Shown here one piece after another: positions 1 through 7,492 of a stretch of 64,000 nt of DNA; within the stretch, counting starts at the first letter, position 1, and every line of letters starts with the position of its first letter. The notes under the pieces were generated by a model, which was given only the letters and a program-made list of their open reading frames with translations, was not told where the DNA came from and ran no database searches. The translations under genes and the position numbers were made by a program. Source of the stretch: Alteromonadaceae bacterium Bs31 (GTDB taxonomy: Bacteria > Pseudomonadota > Gammaproteobacteria > Pseudomonadales > Cellvibrionaceae); contig FXAI01000001.1 of the NCBI GenBank assembly GCA_900177435.1, positions 745,361-809,360 on the forward strand, written 5' to 3'.

Positions 1-2
1 TC

Positions 3-1763
3 GTTGATGAAGTTCTGCCAAAACTGAAACAGGCAGGCTTCACCATTCATACTATTGCCCTGTCGGACAATGCCGATAAAAACTTGATGAACAAGTTATC
101 CATAGGTACGGGTGGTATGGCAGAGGTAGCTAAAACCGCTGACGACTTGATGCGTATTTTTCTCAAGGCTTTCGATGCGGCAGTACCCTCGGAACAGGTC
201 CCCCTGGCCAATAACCAATTTGTTATCGATTCCAGTGTTGAAGAATTTACTGCGCTTATTTTTCGTAAGAACCCTCAACAGCAAACGGAGCTGGTGGGGC
301 CGGATAAAGCGGTGTACTCCTCGTTAAAACCCTCTTCAGACCTGAAGTGGCATCGTGCAGACAGGTACGACCTGATTACTGTGCAGCGTCCCCTCGAGGG
401 CGAGTGGGGAATAAAAGCAGATATGGCGCCAGATAGCCGGGTTACGGTGGTGAGCAACCTTAACCTGCGAGTAAAGCCTTTGCCTGTGAATGTCTTTAAA
501 GGGCAAGAGGAAATTCTTACGCTGTTTTTGCAGGAGGATGGAAAAACCATCGTACGGGAAGAATTTTTATCATTAATGGATATTGATGCCTCGATGGAAG
601 CGGGCAATGATGAGTTTGATCTCAAGGAGTTTTGGCAGCACGCGGTATCTGAGGGTGCTCCACCGACAGATGGTCGTTATACCGAAGCGCTGCCCTCATT
701 CGATAAGGACGGAATTTATCAGTTGAATATTGTGGTGGATGGAAAAACCTTTGTGCGGCAGTACAGCCATCAGTTTCATGTGCGTCAGACCTTCGGCGCT
801 GAGGTCAAGCAGGTCTTCACCGATGGAAAAATGGAATACGTATTGATCGCTAGCTCATACAAGCAAAACATCGATATTCCTAAAACCCAGCTGGCGGCAA
901 CCGTGATAACGCCCAAGGGACGTAAAAAGATTAGACCGCTAACATCCACCGATGTGGACACCTGGAAAGCGACGCTGCTACCCGACACCGAGGGAGAATA
1001 CACCGCAAGAGTTAAAGCAAAAGGGGTGGACCTGGAAGGTAAGGAATTTGACCTGACGCTTGATGAAATCAGTTTTATCTACTCTGCAGAAGGCGGCTTT
1101 GTTGAGGAGAAAGAACCTTTCTTTGAGCCAACGGCAGAGCCTACGCTGGAAGCTACGACAGTTCCCAGCAAAGAACCGAACATAGACCCGGTACCCGAAG
1201 CCCAAGATGAACAGAGTGAAAAGCCCCAGGCAAGCACGGCGGTGCCGTCCTGGATGCTCTATGCCATTCTCGGTGTGGGTAACTTGTTATTACTGGGCCT
1301 CGGTTATTTTGCCTTTCGAAAAATATTGGGCAAAGGGGAAGAGGACGTACTTGCGAATTTTTCCGATGAGAAAATAGCGGAAGAAACCGTTGAAGACGCA
1401 GCTGCGCCAGAAGCTGAAGCAGAGCCTGATCCAGAGCCGGAAATGGAGGAAGAGCCTCCTATGGAGGATCTCGACCCTGTAGTGGACGAGCCCATCGAAG
1501 AAGCAAGTGCAGAAGAAGACGATCTGGACCCAGAACCGCCCGCTGGTGAAATGCTGGTGGAGGAGGATGGGCTGGATGATCTGGATCAAATGGCCAGTTC
1601 AGAGGAGGGAGAGAATAATGCTGGCGAGGAAGAGGACGATATGGTTGCCGAGATGCTTAAGGCCCAGGGCCTTGATTTGGCTGAGGATGAGCTTGATGAA
1701 GCCATATCTACCTTAATAGACGATCTTGAAGACGATGAAGACCCGGAAGAAGAGAATAAGTGA
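3..1763 (+). CDS. VWA-domain membrane protein, 5' end outside window
   Basis: The reading frame is open from base 3, so the true start lies upstream and 586 codons are visible. The first residues look like the last strand and helix of a von Willebrand factor A domain (HTIALSDNAD, then LSIGTGGM). A long beta-rich extracytoplasmic region follows, with a Pro/Glu-rich stretch near residues 375-410, one transmembrane helix at about 415-440 (WMLYAILGVGNLLLLGLGYF) and a very acidic cytoplasmic tail of about 140 residues. This layout matches the gammaproteobacterial family annotated as TIGR03503, whose function is not established; the family assignment is from memory. An internal ATG at base 84 would cut the VWA fold and is not a likely start. 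Confidence 0.75.
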   Translation, partial: VDEVLPKLKQAGFTIHTIALSDNADKNLMNKLSIGTGGMAEVAKTADDLMRIFLKAFDAAVPSEQVPLANNQFVIDSSVEEFTALIFRKNPQQQTELVGPDKAVYSSLKPSSDLKWHRADRYDLITVQRPLEGEWGIKADMAPDSRVTVVSNLNLRVKPLPVNVFKGQEEILTLFLQEDGKTIVREEFLSLMDIDASMEAGNDEFDLKEFWQHAVSEGAPPTDGRYTEALPSFDKDGIYQLNIVVDGKTFVRQYSHQFHVRQTFGAEVKQVFTDGKMEYVLIASSYKQNIDIPKTQLAATVITPKGRKKIRPLTSTDVDTWKATLLPDTEGEYTARVKAKGVDLEGKEFDLTLDEISFIYSAEGGFVEEKEPFFEPTAEPTLEATTVPSKEPNIDPVPEAQDEQSEKPQASTAVPSWMLYAILGVGNLLLLGLGYFAFRKILGKGEEDVLANFSDEKIAEETVEDAAAPEAEAEPDPEPEMEEEPPMEDLDPVVDEPIEEASAEEDDLDPEPPAGEMLVEEDGLDDLDQMASSEEGENNAGEEEDDMVAEMLKAQGLDLAEDELDEAISTLIDDLEDDEDPEEENK

Positions 1764-1808
1764 AATCAGCCCGGAGGGCTTCCGTTCTTTGGTCAAATAA
1801 AAGATAAT

Positions 1809-1825
1809 AATTGGCCAGACCAGTT
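1809..1825. promoter_or_regulatory. Candidate GntR-type operator upstream of uxaB
   Basis: AATTGG-CCAGA-CCAGTT forms an imperfect dyad 44 bp before the uxaB start. Half-sites match at 5 of 6 positions. The shape (TTGG..ACCA) resembles operators of FadR-subfamily GntR regulators such as ExuR/UxuR, which control hexuronate catabolism. The regulator itself is not in the window, so the assignment is inference. Confidence 0.3.
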
Positions 1826-1868
1826 GGCTGACCCCCATCGACATTGATAAGAACAGAAGGCATCAACA

Positions 1869-3314
1869 ATGAGTGAATTAGCATTAATCAACCGATCCAA
1901 TCATCAAGCACCTGCATACAAAGAGCGCGTTTTGCAGTTTGGTGAAGGAAACTTCCTTCGTGCATTCGTGAACTGGATGATCCACAAGATGAACAAAGAG
2001 GCCCAGTTCGACGCGGGCGTGGTTGTTGTACAGCCTATCGATAAAGGGCTGATTAACATGCTGAACGACCAGGATGGCCTTTACACCATTTACCTGAACG
2101 GTATCAAAAATGGCGAGGCCGTTAGTGAAAACGAAGTGGTTGACTGTATCCAGCGCGGTATCGACCCCTATGTGGATTTCGATGCCGTTAAAGCAGTTGC
2201 CGCGAGTGAAGACCTGCGCTTTGTTATCTCTAACACAACAGAAGCGGGCATTTCCTACCACGAAGGTGACAAGCTGAGCGACGCTCCTCCCGCCAGCTTC
2301 CCCGCAAAAATGACCGCTCTGCTGCATCACCGTTTCGAAGCATTTTCCGGTGCAGCGGACAAAGGCCTGATCATTATTCCCTGTGAATTGATTGATCGAA
2401 ATGGCGACAACCTTCGCCGCATCATTCTTCAATATGCTGAAGAGTGGGGCTTGAGTGCAGAGTTCAAAGCCTGGGTAGAAGAGCACAATATATTCTGTAA
2501 CACCCTGGTGGACCGTATCGTACCCGGGTACCCCCGAGACAAAGCAGAGCAGCTCACAAAAGAACTTGGTTACAACGACAACCTTATTGTTGAGGGTGAG
2601 CAGTTCCACCTGTGGGTCATCGAAGGCCCAGCATCGGTAAAAGATGAAATCCCTTCTGAGCAATGTGGCCTGGACGTTGTGTTTACCGACAACATGGAAC
2701 CCTACCGCACCCGTAAAGTTCGCATTCTCAACGGTGCCCATACCACTATGGTGCCGGTATCCTACCTTTACGGTATCGAATACGTTCGCGAATCTGTTGA
2801 AGACGAAGTTGTTGGTGCCTACGTTAAGAGCGCAATCTTCGATGAGATTTGCCCCACCTTGGATCTTCCAGATGAAGAGCTCAAGCGCTTTGCCAACGAC
2901 GTACTGGATCGCTTCCGCAACCCTTACCTCAAGCACGCCTTGATGAGTATTTCGCTAAACTCGGTCTCTAAATTTAAGACCCGAGTGCTGCCTTCCGTTA
3001 CCGAGTACATTGCTCGTAAAGGCGCTCTGCCACAAAAGTTGTGTTATTCGCTGGCGGCATTAATCAGCTTCTACAAAGGTGAAGTTAACGGTAAAGAGAT
3101 TGCCTTGAATGATGATCAGGCTGTTTTGGACTTTGCCAAAGAAACCTGGGCTGCGTACGACGGTTCTGCTGAATCAGCAAAAGCCGTAGCCAGCAAATTT
3201 TTGAGCAATGAAGAGTTCTGGGGACAGGATCTGACGGCTATTGACGGAATGGCTGAACTGGTTGGCAACAATGTGGCTGCGATACTGGAAAAAGGAATTG
3301 CCGCTACAATTTAA
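1869..3314 (+). CDS. uxaB: Tagaturonate reductase (altronate oxidoreductase)
   Basis: This enzyme reduces tagaturonate to altronate with NADH in the galacturonate branch of hexuronate catabolism, in the cytoplasm. The 481-residue protein has the mannitol/altronate dehydrogenase layout. The N-terminal nucleotide-binding part has ERVLQFGEGNFLRAFVNWMI (residues 20-39), followed by ISNTTEAGI and the substrate-domain signature RKVRILNGAHT near residue 280. Length fits the UxaB family (about 480). The ATG follows GAACAGAAGGC, a modest ribosome site. It stands alone between a VWA gene and a terminator; its usual partners uxaA and uxaC are not in the window. A fructuronate reductase (UxuB) is less likely because that family has a different N-terminus. 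Confidence 0.93.
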   Translation: MSELALINRSNHQAPAYKERVLQFGEGNFLRAFVNWMIHKMNKEAQFDAGVVVVQPIDKGLINMLNDQDGLYTIYLNGIKNGEAVSENEVVDCIQRGIDPYVDFDAVKAVAASEDLRFVISNTTEAGISYHEGDKLSDAPPASFPAKMTALLHHRFEAFSGAADKGLIIIPCELIDRNGDNLRRIILQYAEEWGLSAEFKAWVEEHNIFCNTLVDRIVPGYPRDKAEQLTKELGYNDNLIVEGEQFHLWVIEGPASVKDEIPSEQCGLDVVFTDNMEPYRTRKVRILNGAHTTMVPVSYLYGIEYVRESVEDEVVGAYVKSAIFDEICPTLDLPDEELKRFANDVLDRFRNPYLKHALMSISLNSVSKFKTRVLPSVTEYIARKGALPQKLCYSLAALISFYKGEVNGKEIALNDDQAVLDFAKETWAAYDGSAESAKAVASKFLSNEEFWGQDLTAIDGMAELVGNNVAAILEKGIAATI

Positions 3315-3358
3315 AATGATTTTTATTGATAAAGCTCTTTAGCTAATTCTGTAAAGCG

Positions 3359-3400
3359 AAATACCCGCACACTCTTCCCTGAGTAGGCGGGTATTTTTTT
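3359..3400 (+). terminator. Rho-independent terminator of uxaB
   Basis: Stem AATACCCGC / GCGGGTATT with an 18-base loop, followed by T6-7. It lies 45 bp after the uxaB stop and just before the convergent cyanase gene, and closes the uxaB transcript. Confidence 0.8.
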
Positions 3401-3408
3401 GCGTGTGA

Positions 3409-3849
3409 CTACCACGCCTTATAAGGCAAAAATTTGCCATTCATGGTGATGATGACTCTATCACCTTTCGGGTTTTCTTCCTTGGCAACATCCATAGAAA
3501 AATCAATGGCACTCATAATGCCATCTCCAAACTTCTCTTGAATCACCTCCTTAAGCGTATCGCCGTATACGCCAACAACTTCGTACAAACGGTAGACTAA
3601 TGGGTCTTGAGGAACATCTCTCTCCCAAGCCTTGGTTGGGTATTCCATTAGCACAGATTTAGAGCCTTCTGGCAGGCCCAGGAGCGCGCATAGTTTTTCC
3701 GCGGGTGACTCAGGCATGCTGTTCATACCAAGGCAGGCAGACGTTACCCAAACAGTGCCCATATCTAATTCCTGAGCAATGGCTTCCCAGCTCAGGCCCT
3801 TTTCTTTTTTTGCCAATACAATGGCTTCAGTAACATCAACTTTGTTCAT
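3409..3849 (-). CDS. cynS: Cyanate hydratase (cyanase)
   Basis: Cyanase converts cyanate plus bicarbonate to ammonia and CO2, detoxifying cyanate and freeing nitrogen. The 146-residue protein has the N-terminal helix-turn-helix-like domain (WEAIAQELDMGTVWVTSACLG) and the C-terminal catalytic core. The three catalytic residues of the E. coli enzyme (Arg96, Glu99, Ser122) fall at Arg87, Glu90 and Ser113, a constant offset of 9. The start has a good ribosome site (AGGAG, 6 bases upstream). It is the last gene of a four-gene minus-strand operon, 9 bases after the ATPase gene, so the transporter is probably used for cyanate. The operon is likely controlled by sigma-54 through the divergent regulator. 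Confidence 0.95.
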   Translation of the reverse strand: MNKVDVTEAIVLAKKEKGLSWEAIAQELDMGTVWVTSACLGMNSMPESPAEKLCALLGLPEGSKSVLMEYPTKAWERDVPQDPLVYRLYEVVGVYGDTLKEVIQEKFGDGIMSAIDFSMDVAKEENPKGDRVIITMNGKFLPYKAW

Positions 3850-3858
3850 AAAAATCTC

Positions 3859-4767
3859 CTATGCGGTCATTTCTATTTTTTCAGAGGAATTTAAAACTAC
3901 GGGTTCAGGACGAGGCTTTTTTTTAAAGCTACTAATAGGGTTTACACTGCGCGGCAGCGCTTCAGTTTCTCCACTTGGACGCTCGTCGGACCTGTTAACC
4001 AAAAAGTCCACCAGATAATTTCTCAAATGGTAGTAGCTTTCGTCTTTAATTATTTCCGAGCGTTTTCGCGGGCGGGCAATATCAACAACTACCGATTCTG
4101 CAACCACGGCATTCGGCCCATTACTCATAAGCAAAATTTTATCCGCTAACAGAATGGCCTCGTCTACATCGTGAGTTATCATAAATATGGTTTGCTGCAT
4201 ATGGCTCCAGATTTTAATCAACTCTTCCTGGATATTGCCTCTGGTGAGAGCGTCCAAAGCGCCAAAAGGTTCATCCAGTAACAATAGTTTGGGCTGTGTG
4301 GCAAAAGCCCGGGCGATGGAAACCCGCTGACGCATGCCGCCAGAAAGCTGTGAGGGCTTGCGATTAAGCACATCTTTCAGCCCAACCATTTCCAGATATT
4401 CGCGGCTATGGCTGGTGATTTTTTCCTTGCTCCAGTTCGGCCAGCGGGCACGCACGCCAAAACGGACGTTATCCAGAGTACTCAGCCAGGGTAGCAGGGA
4501 ATAGTTTTGAAACACCATGCCGCGATCCAGGCTTGGGCCCGCTACTTCGCGGTTATCCATTAAAACTACGCCTTCGGTGGGTGAGTCCAGGCCTGCGAGG
4601 GTATTGATAATAGTGGACTTGCCGCAGCCAGAGTGACCGATAATACAAACATACTCGCCTTTTTCTATAGTGAAGTTTACATTCTCGAATACCGTTAGGT
4701 CTTTTTCACCTTTTGGGCTTTTGTAGCGCTTACACAAATTTTCTACTTTTAAGAAATGTTTTGTCAT
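3859..4767 (-). CDS. ABC transporter ATPase, nitrate/cyanate type (NrtD/CynD-like)
   Basis: This is the energy-coupling subunit of the importer encoded by the two upstream genes. The 302-residue protein has Walker A GHSGCGKS (about residue 43), the Q-loop MVFQNYSLLPW, the signature LSGGMRQR (about 138), Walker B LLLLDEPFG and the switch histidine ITHDVDEA. The order and the PWLSTLDNV motif are typical of the NrtD/SsuB/TauB group. A longer frame is open back to 4902 but overlaps the permease gene; the ATG at 4767, 8 bases after the permease stop, is chosen. A C-terminal tail of about 45 residues (KKKPRPEP region) has no clear role. The substrate call rests on the adjacent cynS. Confidence 0.9.
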   Translation of the reverse strand: MTKHFLKVENLCKRYKSPKGEKDLTVFENVNFTIEKGEYVCIIGHSGCGKSTIINTLAGLDSPTEGVVLMDNREVAGPSLDRGMVFQNYSLLPWLSTLDNVRFGVRARWPNWSKEKITSHSREYLEMVGLKDVLNRKPSQLSGGMRQRVSIARAFATQPKLLLLDEPFGALDALTRGNIQEELIKIWSHMQQTIFMITHDVDEAILLADKILLMSNGPNAVVAESVVVDIARPRKRSEIIKDESYYHLRNYLVDFLVNRSDERPSGETEALPRSVNPISSFKKKPRPEPVVLNSSEKIEMTA

Positions 4768-4775
4768 AGTTGTAT

Positions 4776-5603
4776 CTACTCTTGATACTGCACAAGTCGA
4801 GCGGCAGCGTTTAATCCTAAATCCAGTAGCATGCCTACCATTCCAATCATCAAAATGGAAAAAATAACACTGGTTAAATCCAGATTGTTCCACTCGTTCC
4901 AAACGTAGTAGCCAATACCCGTTCCGCCCACCAGCATTTCTGCAGCAACAATTACCAGCCAGGCGATGCCAATGGAAATTCGCATACCGGTTAAAATGGT
5001 GGGTGCAGCAGCAGGTAAAACAACGGTGAAGGCGGTTCTCAGTGCGCCGAGCTCGTGAGTTCTGGCTACATTTATCCAGTCTTTACGAACGCCGGCCACA
5101 CCGAAGGCGGTGTTAATCAACATGGGCCAGATAGAGCAAATAAAAATCACAAAAATGGCGGAGGTTTCTGAGTCTTTGATAATAAAAAGCGCTAGAGGCA
5201 TCCACGCAAGTGGTGAAATGGGCCTTAGCACCTGGATAAATGGATTCAGTGCATTGTACATAAGCGGCGACATGCCAATAACAAATCCAACCGGGATAGC
5301 AATGATTGCAGCCAAAATGAAGCCGGTGAGTACTCTATAAAGTGAATACCCCAGCTGTATGCCAATACCTTTGTCATTGGGGCCTGCGTCATAAAAAGGG
5401 TTTCCAATTTCCTTTATGGCGAGTTTAATAACTGCGGAAGGAGGGGGGACGCGCGCCTCTTGATCTGCTCCGCCCATCAGCAGTTCATATTCAGTAAGCG
5501 CTTCTGATGAAGCTGGAGCCTGATTTGCGAGCTCCCAGATACCCAGCAAGACGAAGAGTATTGTGAGGGAAAGAATGATGGATCGCGATCTTATCGATTG
5601 CAT
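4776..5603 (-). CDS. ABC transporter permease, nitrate/cyanate type (NrtB/CynB-like)
   Basis: Inner-membrane permease of 275 residues with the six-helix BPD_transp_1 topology. The first helix is at the N-terminus (IILSLTILFVLLGIWELAN), and the EAA coupling loop reads VARTHELGALRTAFTVVLPAAAPTILTG. The ELGA(S) and LPAAAP pattern is characteristic of the NtrB/SsuC family of taurine, nitrate and cyanate importers. A 50-residue insert (YELLMGGADQEARVPPP) after the first helix is also seen in NrtB-type proteins. The gene lies 155 bases after the binding-protein gene and 8 bases before the ATPase gene. Confidence 0.9.
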   Translation of the reverse strand: MQSIRSRSIILSLTILFVLLGIWELANQAPASSEALTEYELLMGGADQEARVPPPSAVIKLAIKEIGNPFYDAGPNDKGIGIQLGYSLYRVLTGFILAAIIAIPVGFVIGMSPLMYNALNPFIQVLRPISPLAWMPLALFIIKDSETSAIFVIFICSIWPMLINTAFGVAGVRKDWINVARTHELGALRTAFTVVLPAAAPTILTGMRISIGIAWLVIVAAEMLVGGTGIGYYVWNEWNNLDLTSVIFSILMIGMVGMLLDLGLNAAARLVQYQE

Positions 5604-5649
5604 AGTAGTACCGCTGCCTTAACTTGATACTTGTGTCTGAAAATTTATT

Positions 5650-5663
5650 GCCTCAGCTGAGGC
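5650..5663 (-). other. Intra-operon hairpin between binding protein and permease genes
   Basis: GCCTCAGCTGAGGC is a perfect 14-base palindrome in the 155-base gap between the binding-protein gene and the permease gene. On the minus strand it is followed by AT-rich sequence (AATAAATTTT). Such hairpins commonly protect or terminate part of the message so that the binding protein is made in excess; that role is inferred. A 13-base direct repeat (TTTGTGCTTGAGA) lies close by at about 5700-5725. Confidence 0.45.
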
Positions 5664-5758
5664 CACTTCCCTGTGAAGCTATCCTGTGTTCACTATTCGG
5701 TTTGTGCTTGAGATTTGTGCTTGAGAATATTGTGCTGTGCGAACAGAGCTATAGAGGC

Positions 5759-7225
5759 CTAAGAACGTTTAATCGCAAAGCTGTTGATGTACTCCTCCGG
5801 TTTGGTGTAATCGAAGGTCTTACCCATAATTTCGTAATTTTGATAGGTTTTGTCTGGTGCGTCGTAACCCAGGTCTTTCATTACTTTTCCTGCGTCAGCG
5901 GCAATATAGACCTGTTCCGCAATTTTCTTGTAATCCACATCGCCCTTTACGTAACCCCAGCGTTTCATCTGGGTAAGGATCCACACGGCCATGGAATGCC
6001 AGGGGAATGGATCGAAATCGATTCTGTCCGGTACGTTCTGAACACTACCAAGGCCGTCTGCATACCTACCGGTTAGAACCTGCTCAATCACTGGTACTGG
6101 TTGGTTGAGGTAATTTTTAGGCGCAATCGCGGCAGAAATTTCTTTACGGTTTTCAAACTTCGCCGAGTAGTGTGTGGCGTCGACAATGGCTTTAAATAAT
6201 GCGGCAAAAGTATTGGGGTTAGTGCTGGCGAATTCCTGGCTGCAGGCAAACGCACAACAGGGGTGACCTTCCCAGATTTCCTTCGTTAAGGTATGAATAA
6301 AACCAACTTTTTCCCATACCGCACGCTGGTTGAAGGGGTCCGGTGAGAGGTAGCCATCAAGGTTTTCTGCGCGCAGGTTGGCCACCATTTCCGGTGGTGG
6401 TACCACGCGGATTTGAATGTCCTTGTCGGGGTCTATGCCGAATTCCGCCACGTAATATCGCAGCAAGAAGTTATGCATGGAGTATTCAAAGGGAACACCG
6501 AATTTAAAGCCCTTCCATTGTTTCGGGTCTCTTTTATCTTTGTGTTTGTTATGCAGCACAATGGCTTGGCCATTTATGTTCTCAACCGCCGGCATAATAA
6601 AAGGTTTTGCCGTGGAACCAGCCCCCATCGTCATCGCTAGAGGCATAGGGGTGAGCATATGGGCGGCGTCATACTCATTGTTTAAGGATTTGTCGCGAGC
6701 AACGGCCCAGCCTGCTGTTTTAATAACATCAACATCCAAGCCGTATTTAGCATAGAAACCCAAGGGATGTGCCATGATAATTGGCGTTGCACATGTAATG
6801 GGTACGAAGCCGATGGAGAGCTTTTTCTTTTCCAGTTGGCCGCTGGATTCCATGGCCGCAGCTTTGATTGCACCCATTGGTAGAACCGATGATATGGCCG
6901 CCGCCAGCGTGCCACCGCCAATGGCTCGCACAAAGGCTCTCCGGTTCAAATCGTTCTGCCCAAAGATACCTCGCACAATGGCATTCTCAATGGCTCGCTC
7001 CATAATGGATTCACTGGATTCCAGTGCCTTGTCTTGAGCTTGTGAGTCGCTTGATTCTGAGCTTGCGTTAAAAGAGTGGCTAGGCATTTCTTCAGCTTGC
7101 TTTTCCAGAGCTGCTGAGTAACTGGCATGGTCGTGCCCATGTTTACAGGCATCACAAGTACAGCTTTTACTGTGGGTGAGAGAACTTTTGCTATCGTATG
7201 GATCACCGAGACTTTTATTGGTCAT
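5759..7225 (-). CDS. ABC transporter substrate-binding protein, CmpA/NrtA family, with Cys/His-rich N-terminus and Tat-like signal
   Basis: Binding protein of the cyanate/nitrate-type importer, 488 residues. The mature part from about residue 135 (LSIGFVPITCATPIIMAHPLGFYAKYGLDV) is typical of the NMT1/NrtA-CmpA family. A twin-arginine-type signal (NRRAFVRAIGGGTLAAAIS) sits unusually far in, with Arg95-Arg96, so export via Tat is likely. Before it is a polar extension with C22-T-C24-D-A-C27-K-H29-G-H31-D-H33, which looks like a metal site on the cytoplasmic side of the signal. The start is supported by AGGGGGAAA four bases upstream; the next Met (47) would remove the Cys/His motif. First gene of the operon, behind a sigma-54 promoter. 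Cyanate, nitrate or bicarbonate are all possible ligands; cyanate is favoured by cynS. Confidence 0.88.
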   Translation of the reverse strand: MTNKSLGDPYDSKSSLTHSKSCTCDACKHGHDHASYSAALEKQAEEMPSHSFNASSESSDSQAQDKALESSESIMERAIENAIVRGIFGQNDLNRRAFVRAIGGGTLAAAISSVLPMGAIKAAAMESSGQLEKKKLSIGFVPITCATPIIMAHPLGFYAKYGLDVDVIKTAGWAVARDKSLNNEYDAAHMLTPMPLAMTMGAGSTAKPFIMPAVENINGQAIVLHNKHKDKRDPKQWKGFKFGVPFEYSMHNFLLRYYVAEFGIDPDKDIQIRVVPPPEMVANLRAENLDGYLSPDPFNQRAVWEKVGFIHTLTKEIWEGHPCCAFACSQEFASTNPNTFAALFKAIVDATHYSAKFENRKEISAAIAPKNYLNQPVPVIEQVLTGRYADGLGSVQNVPDRIDFDPFPWHSMAVWILTQMKRWGYVKGDVDYKKIAEQVYIAADAGKVMKDLGYDAPDKTYQNYEIMGKTFDYTKPEEYINSFAIKRS

Positions 7226-7321
7226 AAACTTTCCCCCTAATGGACAATTAGCACCAAGTTAGAACACAACTTAAATTAATCTTCGTTTGTTACCTGCTTT
7301 TCTTTTCACTTGTTTTAAGTT

Positions 7322-7337
7322 TGCGACGTTTGTGCCA
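7322..7337 (-). promoter_or_regulatory. Sigma-54 (-24/-12) promoter of the cyanate transporter operon
   Basis: The minus strand reads TGGCACAAACGTCGCA. Against the consensus TGGCACG-N4-TTGCW it matches 10 of 12 defined positions and keeps both invariant dinucleotides, GG and GC, at the correct 10-base spacing. Transcription would start near 7310, about 85 bases before the binding-protein start at 7225. The divergent gene encodes a sigma-54 activator. Confidence 0.75.
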
Positions 7338-7404
7338 ACTTTGCGTAGCTCTTTAACTTACTGAATTTTCGAGTGTTTTTACTCGGTCATAAACCCTGGT
7401 GATG

Positions 7405-7457
7405 AACGAAATTTCGTTGCTAACGAATTTTCGTTGTGGCTGGCACGATTTTTCGTT
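7405..7457. promoter_or_regulatory. Cluster of three palindromic activator sites (UAS)
   Basis: AACGAAATTTCGTT at 7405-7418 is a perfect palindrome. AACGAATTTTCGTT at 7422-7435 differs at the centre, and CACGATTTTTCGTT at 7444-7457 keeps one half-site. They lie 68-120 bases upstream of the sigma-54 promoter, the usual distance for an enhancer-binding protein. Binding by the Fis-type HTH of the adjacent regulator is inferred. The third site overlaps TGGCACG at 7441-7447, so the regulator may also control its own gene. Confidence 0.6.
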
Positions 7458-7492
7458 GTAAAACCCCAAGACATAAATTAAGAGGGGGAGCT

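Noticed and set aside
1884-2936. 350-codon open frame antisense to uxaB
   Set aside because: It lies entirely within a well-supported gene and resembles no known protein; it is a product of codon bias.
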